From positions 1 through 11,957 of the forward strand of contig JAQUZA010000054.1 of NCBI GenBank assembly GCA_028691595.1: DNA of 11,957 nucleotides. Direction: 5' to 3'. The position numbers were made by a program, and so were the translations under genes. This DNA is from Candidatus Rifleibacteriota bacterium. Its GTDB lineage: Bacteria > Muiribacteriota > Ozemobacteria > Ozemobacterales > Ozemobacteraceae. Each line of letters opens with the position of its first letter. The stretch's first letter is position 1. This document shows positions 1 to 6,313 of this stretch, piece by piece. Under the pieces are notes generated by a model. The model did no database searches. It saw nothing but the letters and a program-made list of their open reading frames with translations, and had not been told where the DNA came from.

Positions 1-898
1 CCCTGGTGCCGATTAAAACAAGACGATTTCTGAAAAACCCCGGTCTGAACTTGCGGTTGATGGTATCAGCGTAGCTTATTTCGTCAAAATGGCGATAGCC
101 ACCGGCGTAATTGACAAGATAAGATTTGACCCGGTGACCGGCTTCAGGCTCGTGACAATCAAAAAAGGGCAACAGCCGGTCACCAAGACGCATACCAAAA
201 CTTTCAACCACCGGAGTCACACCCAGATAGGCCGCTGCCGCAGACAGACCAAAAATATAACTGGTCAGACCTTCAGCCGGTTTGTGCAATAAAAGTTTGC
301 GCATAACCCCATCAGGGTTGAGAATCTTATGATCGAGGTCTATGAAACCTTCGTGTGGTTTTGCAGCGAGAAGAGTTTCTGTTGGCCTTTCAACAATGCT
401 CTTTTCGGCCATTTCAAATGTTTCAGGGTCAAGAACAGTTCGGTTTAAAACGACCTGTGGCAGAACAACCCGGCCGAAATTTCGAATCTGGTTCGCAAAT
501 TCAACATCGTCAGCCTCGCCCAGCAAGGGATTGTCGTTGAACATTATGTCAAAAGCTGCGACTTTGGCACCTTCGCTTTTTAGAATTGAAAGCAGTTTGC
601 CATGCATTGATCTTGGCCATGGCCACGTACCAAGCTCATTCAGACATTCTTCGGTAATGCCTATCAGTGCAATATCCTGGTTTCGTGGCAATTCACCACG
701 CTGTTTGAAGCGAAAATCTATTGTGGCATTTTCGATTTTATTAAAATAGCCAAAATAGAACAACAGCGCGATTGAAACGGCAAAAAAGAACGCGAGCAGG
801 AATTCCCAGAGTGGGATCAGGCTGACCGGTTTTTCAGAGGTCAGCCTGATGATCTCGCTGGCATTAAGAATATCTTCTGTTTGCGGCCTTGAACTCAT
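1..898 (-). CDS. CHASE2-domain membrane receptor, N-terminal part (runs off left edge)
   Basis: This reading frame is open to the window edge and gives 299 codons. A short cytoplasmic N-terminus (about 1-28) precedes one hydrophobic segment (about 29-52, ending LLFYFGYF). A CHASE2 domain follows, with hallmark stretches IDFRF (60-64), IALIGITEE (76-84), LGTWPWPRSMH (89-99) and GAKVAAFDIMF (110-120). Near the edge come a VNYAGGYRHFDEISYADT-like segment and LVLIGTR, matching the end of CHASE2 domains. CHASE2 is known as an extracytoplasmic sensor usually fused to nucleotide cyclases, histidine kinases, Ser/Thr kinases or GGDEF proteins; the output domain here lies outside the window. The start ATG overlaps the stop of the upstream TPR gene by 1 nt (TAATG), with no clear Shine-Dalgarno sequence, so translation is probably coupled. 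Small plus-strand frames across 89-1086 are shadows of this gene and its neighbour. The domain call is firm; the enzyme class is unknown. Confidence 0.9.
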   Translation of the reverse strand, partial: MSSRPQTEDILNASEIIRLTSEKPVSLIPLWEFLLAFFFAVSIALLFYFGYFNKIENATIDFRFKQRGELPRNQDIALIGITEECLNELGTWPWPRSMHGKLLSILKSEGAKVAAFDIMFNDNPLLGEADDVEFANQIRNFGRVVLPQVVLNRTVLDPETFEMAEKSIVERPTETLLAAKPHEGFIDLDHKILNPDGVMRKLLLHKPAEGLTSYIFGLSAAAAYLGVTPVVESFGMRLGDRLLPFFDCHEPEAGHRVKSYLVNYAGGYRHFDEISYADTINRKFRPGFFRNRLVLIGTR

Positions 899-1980
899 TA
901 ATTATTGGGAACGGCAACCTGGGCGCGAAGTTTTTTCAGCTCACGGAAGGCCTCATGGAACATTTTGTCGGATCTCGGAAGAAGTCGGATAGCTTCTTTA
1001 TAGTTACGAATGGCCTTTTCGACCTTGGTCTGGTCGCGAAGGCGATCTGCACGGGTTTTATAAAGCTTGCCAAGTTTGCGTCTTGAATCGAGAAACCGGT
1101 CTTCAAAAACATTCACACCGGTATAGGCCGGAGCAAACGGGTCGGTTGCGGTAAATGAGGAATAAAGGTCAAGGGCTTCCTCGTAGTCTTTTACGGCTTG
1201 TTCCCAGACTTCTGGTGCTTCGAACTCTTCGGTTTCGACGAATTCATCTTCTTTAAGATTCAGATGAATTTTTTCTTTCAGCTGTTCAAGAAATGCATGA
1301 TAAACATTATCGCGGCTGTCGAGCAGTAGTTGTGCCCGCTTGAGCATGCTGGCAGCCTGGGCGTATTTGCCGGCGTGGCAGGCGCGATTGATGCGTGCCA
1401 GATACGGTCTGATAATACTCCGCCGACAATCGGTCAGGGAAGCCTTGATATAAGTAACAAACTTGTGGTCTTCCGGAAGTCCGGAAACGAGTTTAAGAGC
1501 TGCCTGAAATTCTAGAATGGCTTCACCAAAGTTTCCGGAACGTTTGAAATCATCACCGCGGTCAACGAAAGGAGTCATTTCGTTATGCAGCAGATGGTCA
1601 CGATTCTTTGCTCTGGCCTTGTCAAGAAGGGCTTTTACTTCTTCAAGGAACTTGACGTTTTCATCTCTGGCAAGAGCCGTAGCTTCTTCAAGCTCTTCGA
1701 TGGCAATCTGCCATGCCTTGTGAGCCATTGCAGTTTCGCCCTTTTCGCGGTGAACGCTGGCAAGGTGCTCATCAACTTCGGCAATGCGATTTTTGATGAT
1801 GCGTTCAATATCAGCCTGTTCAGGTGTTACAGGAGCCTTAGGATCGATTTCAAGAATACTGTTGAATTCTTCTAGTGCTTTAAGATATCCAATCTTTGCG
1901 GCACCCCATTCGGCCACGCCCTTTTTTGCGTCACCATCTTTAATAAACGACTGAATAACCTGAATATTATCGCTGTTCAT
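898..1980 (-). CDS. Cytoplasmic TPR-like helical-repeat protein
   Basis: The 360-residue protein is strongly charged and helical, with no signal peptide or membrane segment, so it is probably cytoplasmic. Degenerate TPR-like helical pairs are visible: around 24-47 (AAKIGYLKALEEFNSILEIDP), 85-105 (HKAWQIAIEELEEATALA), 145-165 (FKRSGNFGEAILEFQAALKL), 203-221 (AGKYAQAASMLKRAQLLLD) and 318-336 (TKVEKAIRNYKEAIRLLP). An acidic patch sits at 243-262. TPR arrays normally act as protein-binding scaffolds; no catalytic motif is visible. The start is supported by AAGGAG at 1989-1994, 8 nt before the ATG. It is the third gene of the unit, 26 nt after the exported TPR gene, and its stop overlaps the start of the CHASE2 gene. 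By inference it may dock to a cytoplasmic part of a membrane protein from this unit. The fold is fairly sure; the function is not known. Confidence 0.82.
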   Translation of the reverse strand: MNSDNIQVIQSFIKDGDAKKGVAEWGAAKIGYLKALEEFNSILEIDPKAPVTPEQADIERIIKNRIAEVDEHLASVHREKGETAMAHKAWQIAIEELEEATALARDENVKFLEEVKALLDKARAKNRDHLLHNEMTPFVDRGDDFKRSGNFGEAILEFQAALKLVSGLPEDHKFVTYIKASLTDCRRSIIRPYLARINRACHAGKYAQAASMLKRAQLLLDSRDNVYHAFLEQLKEKIHLNLKEDEFVETEEFEAPEVWEQAVKDYEEALDLYSSFTATDPFAPAYTGVNVFEDRFLDSRRKLGKLYKTRADRLRDQTKVEKAIRNYKEAIRLLPRSDKMFHEAFRELKKLRAQVAVPNN

Positions 1981-2006
1981 CTATCTATCTCCTTCTATGC
2001 GCAGTT

Positions 2007-3686
2007 TTACTGTTTTTTGCCGGCCGATTTTTTCATGCGTTCGGAAGCGGTTCTGGCATCAAAAAAATTAACTCCCCGGCCATCTGGTTCGCCGGCCTGA
2101 TCATAGGCACTAGCGGCTTCTTCAAAGTTTTCAAGCCGATAGTGAATATACCCTGACAGAGAATTTGCATCTTCATTGCCCGGGTCAAGTTCGAGCATTC
2201 TGCTGATTGCCTTTGCCGCCTTTTTAAAGTCTTCAAGCTGAACCTGCACAAGGGCTGAATCCCACCATATCTGGGGTGCATCCGGGTGCTTTATGGCAAG
2301 GCGGTTAAAATCAACAAGAGCAAGATTATATTTGCCATCCTTCATTTTTTTGGCAGCGGCAACATATTGTGAGTCTGCTGCCAGAGCGGCATTTGCTGCA
2401 ACAACATCATTTTTTGCACTTCCCTGGGGGGCATTCGCAGCACTATTGGTCGCAGTAGCATCTTTGCCGGCAGAAATATCAAGTTTTCCACCTGCCTGAG
2501 AATACTCGACAAGAGCCCTGATCTGACTGCGATACTCAGAAGCAGGGAAAGCAGCCAGAAATGCCTTTGACCAGCCAACCACGGCCTCGTGCACGCCGAG
2601 AATGGCGCGCAGCCTGATTGCTTGAAAATAGGCTTTTTCAACGAGTGGAGAGGCAGGATGATGCGTGAGAACCTTGTCATAGGTCTTACATGATTCGAGC
2701 AACTCACCAAAACTGGCAGTGGCTTCGGCAAGGCTGATAAGAGTATGGTCCATGCCGGCTTTTTCGGGGCCATCTTTCAGTGCATCCTGGAGGCCCAGTA
2801 TTTTACTGACAAGCTCTTCTTTTTCTTTTCCGGTGGCCATTTCAACGTGCAAAGCTTCTCTAAGCAGGGCAGCAACTTCAGGGGCTGCTTTTTTCATTCC
2901 ACTCGCGGCCTCCCCCCCGGTCTGAAGCGACTGCATCTTTCGAGCCGAGACCTGTGACTTTTCCCGGGAAGGTCGTTCAGGTTCAGTCTCAGTTTTTTGC
3001 TTTGGCAAAGGCTCTTTCGCGGCAAAGGGCTTTAATGACGCGGTATTTTCGGGCTCAGCCTCCATGTATTCATCTGGCAAAGTGTCAGAATCAGAGATTT
3101 CAGGGTCCTCATTTTTTGGGGGTGCAACAGGTTTAACAACGTTTTTCGGGGTTGTTTTAATCGCAGTTTCTGGGGCAAGAGTTTTTTCAGTCGCAGGCTT
3201 TTTCTGCGCTTCATCAACAAAAACCTCTTTATAACCTTCGGTGGTCATAAAAGATTTGGCCAGCTCATAATATGGGCTTCGGGGATGATTGCGCCTGATC
3301 TGCGCGAAGACAGACCGTGCCTGGTTTCGGTTTCCAAGGCCTGAGTAGGCCTGCATCAGACGAAAAAGGGCTTCGGCTTTTTCTTCCGGGGTGTTGACAG
3401 TTTCGCTCAAAGCAGAAAAAGTGCTGGCAGCATCAGCGAATCGCCCAGCTTCAAGCTGACAATCACCGAGCATGAATCGCGCCAGATTTTTCTGAACGGC
3501 ACTATCGGCCTGCTCTGAGGCATATTCAAAACTACTTATTGCTTCACTGAGTCTTCCGGCCGCACGGCTTTTTAAAGCTGCCGACATAAGATCAGTCGCT
3601 TTTCTTGAGGCATGAAGCTGCCCTGGAACCATACAAATGCCGCACGTTACAGTCAGAGTAACAAACAGCCGACGCAGATCCGTCAT
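2007..3686 (-). CDS. Exported TPR protein with long charged linker
   Basis: This 559-residue protein has an N-terminal signal peptide (basic DLRR, hydrophobic core 8-21, likely cleavage after LHA at 26). TPR-type helices follow at about 29-150, including AGRLSEAISSFEYA, AGRFADAASTFSAL and LGNRNQARSVFAQI. Residues about 155-265 form a low-complexity K/E/P-rich, probably disordered linker. A second helical block runs from about 267 to 400 (for example CKTYDKVLTHHPASP), then an Ala/Ser/Asn-rich spacer (about 400-432), then TPRs at 433-535 (DGKYNLALVDFNRLAIKHP, LEDFKKAAKAISRMLELDP, LENFEEAASAYDQAG). The lysine-rich C-terminus is MKKSAGKKQ. The first block resembles periplasmic YbgF/BamD-like tandem TPRs, though I would not assign it to those families. 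A GAGGA element lies 8 nt before the ATG inside the upstream gene, and only 1 nt separates that gene's TGA from this ATG, so translation is likely coupled. Its probable place is the periplasm or outer cell surface, acting as a scaffold. Confidence 0.85.
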   Translation of the reverse strand: MTDLRRLFVTLTVTCGICMVPGQLHASRKATDLMSAALKSRAAGRLSEAISSFEYASEQADSAVQKNLARFMLGDCQLEAGRFADAASTFSALSETVNTPEEKAEALFRLMQAYSGLGNRNQARSVFAQIRRNHPRSPYYELAKSFMTTEGYKEVFVDEAQKKPATEKTLAPETAIKTTPKNVVKPVAPPKNEDPEISDSDTLPDEYMEAEPENTASLKPFAAKEPLPKQKTETEPERPSREKSQVSARKMQSLQTGGEAASGMKKAAPEVAALLREALHVEMATGKEKEELVSKILGLQDALKDGPEKAGMDHTLISLAEATASFGELLESCKTYDKVLTHHPASPLVEKAYFQAIRLRAILGVHEAVVGWSKAFLAAFPASEYRSQIRALVEYSQAGGKLDISAGKDATATNSAANAPQGSAKNDVVAANAALAADSQYVAAAKKMKDGKYNLALVDFNRLAIKHPDAPQIWWDSALVQVQLEDFKKAAKAISRMLELDPGNEDANSLSGYIHYRLENFEEAASAYDQAGEPDGRGVNFFDARTASERMKKSAGKKQ

Positions 3687-3687
3687 T

Positions 3688-5058
3688 TCAGATTTCCTCG
3701 CGAGATGATTTCATTATGCGTACAACGCAACAGGATAAAACATAGACACCAGTTGCAGCAAGAAGAATTACGCAAACGAGAATAAGGAAATTTTCCGATT
3801 CGCTGCCTGCCGTCAGATCAACCTGGCTTACAACAATCCAGTCAGGCAGGTGACGGTGCCCATAAGACCTTATTGAAGCAGCCGTCTGCATCAATGCCCT
3901 GTAATTTCTGCGAACAATGCTGAACAAAGGTTTTTCACCGACCTGCGATGCCGCCGGCAGAGAAATCCCAAGGTTTACCTGCTGAGCAACAAGGCCTGCT
4001 TCATGATGGCCTATCGCTACTCCGCCCCGTTCCATAAAAATAAGACGATCAGGGCCAGAAACCATGGTATCAGCAAGCTGACTGAGATAACTCACATCTG
4101 CCAGCGCCGCCAGACAGGCCACCGGCATGCGGTTCTGGTCACGCACCGGCACCGCAACCCACCACATGGGCTTCTTGAGTTTTTGATCATAAAATACCGG
4201 GCCACAAAAAAAAGGCACCCCGTTGATAACAGCCCGGCAATCGCGACTCTCTGAGTCGCCAGTTATCAGTTCCGGGTCGCCAACTGCGGCGATGATTTCT
4301 CCATCGAGGCTTTTCAACGCCATTGTGCGGATAACGCCATCATCGAGCACTATCGCCATAAGCCCCTCGACCGGATGTGCCATAAATTGCCGGGCCGAAC
4401 GAAGACCGGGTAATTTATCGAAGGTTGCAGCAACAGGCCTTAAAGGCAACAAAGCCTGGTCAATCAGGTTGAGAAAAAACCGCAGGGTTAGTGGAACCAG
4501 TTGAGCCGAAGCGCGAATATCAGCACTATCTTCTTCTGATACTGATCTTGCGACGAGATTAAAATCTTCGATATCATTTTCGTTTGAGGTGAGCTGAAAA
4601 TAAACGACTTTAAAAAATCGCCGCAGCATTGCATCCGGGACTTCTTTCCAGTAAGCGGCACTGCGTTCCATCTCCTGAAATAGCCGCCAGACAGAGGCAA
4701 CTGGTAGCTCAAAAGACTGAACCAGCAGATTCAGAGCAGCAAATCTAGTTTCAAGGGCTGGAACAAGAAGACCCCCAGTCTTAAAATTGCGCATAACCGG
4801 CATTTTTGCCAGAATAGTCAGCGAATTTTTGACATTCAGAACCGGCTTTATCGCTGCCGCAGCCCCAAGTTCAAGAATCGCCGCCGCTCTTGCCTCAGCC
4901 ATTGTGTAAGCCTGCTTATAAGGAAAGCGGTGAAGCCAGAATGCCAGAAAGATCATTGCCAGCCCAACAGGAATACAGCACAAAATGCCGAAAGATGCTT
5001 TTCCGGATGCAGGCTGGTGGCTCTTGCCACCTGACGACAATAAATCTAATTTTTTCAT
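3688..5058 (-). CDS. Two-TM protein with Cache-like extracytoplasmic sensor domain, no output domain
   Basis: The protein is 456 residues. A short cytoplasmic tail precedes TM1 (about 22-42), about 380 residues lie outside, and TM2 (about 424-446) is followed by only about 10 residues. The outer part starts with long helices (50-220). A Cache/PAS-like region follows (about 225-415): MWWVAVPVRD (298-307) then VACLAALADVSYLSQLA, LIFMERGGVAIGHH (339-352), and LPDWIVVSQVDL (404-415) just before TM2. This matches the layout of dCache/sCache ligand sensors of chemoreceptors and kinases, but HAMP, methyl-accepting, kinase, cyclase and GGDEF parts are all absent. The start at 5058 precedes TM1, and the next Met (35) is inside TM1. 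No Shine-Dalgarno sequence is visible; the ATG follows seven Ts. It is the first gene of the minus-strand unit, so its signal, if any, may pass through the TPR proteins or the CHASE2 receptor. Topology is certain; the Cache label is by pattern only. Confidence 0.8.
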   Translation of the reverse strand: MKKLDLLSSGGKSHQPASGKASFGILCCIPVGLAMIFLAFWLHRFPYKQAYTMAEARAAAILELGAAAAIKPVLNVKNSLTILAKMPVMRNFKTGGLLVPALETRFAALNLLVQSFELPVASVWRLFQEMERSAAYWKEVPDAMLRRFFKVVYFQLTSNENDIEDFNLVARSVSEEDSADIRASAQLVPLTLRFFLNLIDQALLPLRPVAATFDKLPGLRSARQFMAHPVEGLMAIVLDDGVIRTMALKSLDGEIIAAVGDPELITGDSESRDCRAVINGVPFFCGPVFYDQKLKKPMWWVAVPVRDQNRMPVACLAALADVSYLSQLADTMVSGPDRLIFMERGGVAIGHHEAGLVAQQVNLGISLPAASQVGEKPLFSIVRRNYRALMQTAASIRSYGHRHLPDWIVVSQVDLTAGSESENFLILVCVILLAATGVYVLSCCVVRIMKSSREEI

Positions 5059-5124
5059 AAAAAAATGCCGATAATCTTATAAGGACAGGTAAAAATATAA
5101 GCAGAAAATATCAGGAGGCCCAAT
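5059..5124. promoter_or_regulatory. Divergent promoter region (sensor operon / zinc-ribbon gene)
   Basis: This 66-nt AT-rich spacer separates two divergently read genes, so at least one promoter is expected here. A perfect 8-bp palindrome CTTATAAG (5076-5083) offers a -10-like TATAAG on both strands. On plus it pairs with TTCATA (5054-5059) at 18 nt. On minus, TATATT with TTGGGC 18 nt upstream (TTGGGC at 5118-5123) is another weak candidate. None is a good sigma70 match, so the exact promoters are uncertain. Confidence 0.35.
5113..5118 (+). promoter_or_regulatory. Shine-Dalgarno sequence of the 44-residue zinc-ribbon gene
   Basis: AGGAGG lies 6 nt before the ATG at 5125. This near-perfect ribosome binding site is the main evidence that the very short frame is a real gene. 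Confidence 0.85.
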
Positions 5125-5259
5125 ATGCTGTGCCCGCAATGCAATGCACCGATGATTCGAAGATCTCATACCGGTCGCCAGACCCCATACTTTACTCTTA
5201 ACTGCAGCCACTGCAAATTCGTCATTTTCTATCGCGGCCAATTCAATAACGAAGACTGA
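5125..5259 (+). CDS. Small zinc-ribbon protein, 44 residues
   Basis: A 44-residue frame starts MLCPQCNAPM and ends GQFNNED. Two knuckles, CPQC (Cys3, Cys6) and CSHC (Cys27, Cys30), are 20 residues apart, the layout of a four-cysteine zinc ribbon. The central part (RRSHTGRQTPYFTLN) would form the ribbon strands and is basic. AGGAGG lies 6 nt upstream. Such mini zinc ribbons bind Zn and may contact nucleic acid or protein; nothing here says which. The gene is monocistronic: it faces away from the sensor operon, and the following YitT gene has its own promoter. It has no signal peptide, unlike the other zinc-ribbon protein at the right end of the window. The gene call is strong; the function is unknown. 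Confidence 0.82.
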   Translation: MLCPQCNAPMIRRSHTGRQTPYFTLNCSHCKFVIFYRGQFNNED

Positions 5260-5274
5260 AAACAGGTTTTGCCC

Positions 5275-5347
5275 ATTCAGGCTTCAAGCGTTCATGCTAA
5301 CTTAACCGGCAGGTAAAAGCAAGTATCCTGCCTTTGTCAGCCTGAAT
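5275..5347. repeat. Nested inverted repeats; possible terminator or structured RNA
   Basis: An outer 9-bp perfect inverted repeat, ATTCAGGCT (5275-5283) with AGCCTGAAT (5339-5347), encloses an inner stem GGCAGG (5308-5313) with CCTGCC (5327-5332). It also encloses a short AGCG/TGCT stem with a 4-nt loop (5287-5298). The transcript could fold into a three-way junction. It starts 16 nt after the zinc-ribbon stop and ends 9 nt before the -35 of the YitT promoter. The inner stem is followed by TTTGTC only, so as an intrinsic terminator it would be weak. Confidence 0.45.
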
Positions 5348-5356
5348 TCCTTCTGA

Positions 5357-5385
5357 TTGTCCGGGGTCTTCTTCTGTGCTAGAAT
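5357..5385 (+). promoter_or_regulatory. Sigma70-type promoter of the YitT-M55 operon
   Basis: TTGTCC (5357-5362) and TAGAAT (5380-5385) are separated by 17 nt, and TGC directly before the -10 makes an extended -10. The expected transcript start near 5392 leaves a leader of about 28 nt before the ATG at 5420. It also excludes the upstream in-frame starts TTG 5357 and ATG 5384, which lie inside the promoter itself. Confidence 0.65.
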
Positions 5386-5419
5386 GCCCGCAATTCCAAA
5401 CCTGAAAAACGGGGATTGC

Positions 5420-6313
5420 ATGGCCAGAAAATCTGAATCAGTTCGACCTCTTGACATTATCTACCTTGTTCTCGGCGCAATCCTGCTCGCGTTCAGCATG
5501 GTTGCCTTCACAGTTCCAAACAAAATTGCTCCAGGCGGCATCTCCGGCATTGCAACAATCCTTTTCTTTGTGGCAAAGTTTCCGGTAGGGGTCACAATTC
5601 TCGCGTTTAATGTCGTTCTGATAATTTTACAGGCCAGAATAATTGGCAGAGGCTCTGCCTGGAAAACCCTGTTCTCTATTATCATCAACTCAATTGCCAT
5701 CGAAGTGATGATGAATGTCATCCCGGTTGCGCCGATGACAACGAACCCCATACTTGCAGGCCTCTATGGCGGAATTCTGTCAGGCATTGGTGTGGGCATA
5801 ACCTTTAAAGCTGGTGGCACCAGTGGTGGAATGGACATCGTCAGTCAAATTCTGCATTTTAAATACCACATACCGATTGGTGATGTTACGCTTGTCTCTA
5901 ATATTATCGTAACCGCCCTTGCAGGCTTCGCGTTTGGCACTGAACTTGCCCTTTTTGGCCTGATAACCGTCTTTTTTACCAGCAAAGTAATCGATGCCGT
6001 TCTCGAGGGCATGTCAGTGTTCCGCACGGTAATGATAATCTCAAAGCAGTCTGACGTAATTGGCTGGGCGATTATAGAAGAATTGCATCGTGGCGTTACC
6101 AGTCTTGACGGTATCGGTATGTATTCAGGCAAACCGGTAGGAGTATTGCTGACTGCCGTCAGACGCGGTGAACTGCCAATTCTTCGCCGGATAATTTACG
6201 AGACCGACCCAAAAGCCTTTGTGATTGTCGGTGATGCCAGGCAGATAATCGGCCAGGGATTTACCAAGATAGAAGATGAAGTCAGATTCGAAAAAACAAG
6301 TATCGACACATGA
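5420..6313 (+). CDS. YitT-family membrane protein (DUF161 + DUF2179)
   Basis: From the ATG at 5420 the protein has 297 residues, close to the usual 280-290 of the family. The N-terminal half carries five to six hydrophobic segments (about 12-31, 40-54, 56-72, 83-103, 109-130, 156-190). The family signature is GGTSGGMDIVSQ (132-143), with IAPGGISGIA (36-45) earlier. The C-terminal DUF2179 domain (about 200-285) shows RGVTSLDGIGMYSGKP, then LLTAVRRGELPILRRII and DPKAFVIVGDARQIIGQGF. YitT proteins sit in the cytoplasmic membrane and are presumed transporters or exporters of unknown substrate, with the C-terminal domain in the cytoplasm. A GGGGA element stands 4 nt before this start, and the promoter at 5357-5385 rules out earlier starts. 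The gene overlaps the downstream aminopeptidase gene by 4 nt (ATGA), which suggests a shared role. Family assignment is very sure; the substrate is unknown. Confidence 0.93.
   Translation: MARKSESVRPLDIIYLVLGAILLAFSMVAFTVPNKIAPGGISGIATILFFVAKFPVGVTILAFNVVLIILQARIIGRGSAWKTLFSIIINSIAIEVMMNVIPVAPMTTNPILAGLYGGILSGIGVGITFKAGGTSGGMDIVSQILHFKYHIPIGDVTLVSNIIVTALAGFAFGTELALFGLITVFFTSKVIDAVLEGMSVFRTVMIISKQSDVIGWAIIEELHRGVTSLDGIGMYSGKPVGVLLTAVRRGELPILRRIIYETDPKAFVIVGDARQIIGQGFTKIEDEVRFEKTSIDT

Noticed and set aside
89..1086. Plus-strand frames across the left region (for example 342-749 and 889-1086)
   Set aside because: They are antisense to the CHASE2 and TPR genes, have no ribosome sites and show no recognisable protein features.
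1981..1992. (ATAG)n tetranucleotide run between ribosome site and start of the cytoplasmic TPR gene as a phase-variation tract
   Set aside because: Fewer than three repeat units are present, too few to expect slippage; noted only as a curiosity.
5308..5338. GGCAGG/CCTGCC hairpin as a standard intrinsic terminator
   Set aside because: The stem has only 6 bp, the loop 13 nt, and the T tract is TTTGTC; kept only as part of the nested repeat.
5357..5419. Longer N-terminus for the YitT protein (TTG 5357 or ATG 5384)
   Set aside because: Both codons lie inside the -35 and -10 boxes of the promoter, the extra residues do not resemble the family, and ATG 5420 gives the normal length.
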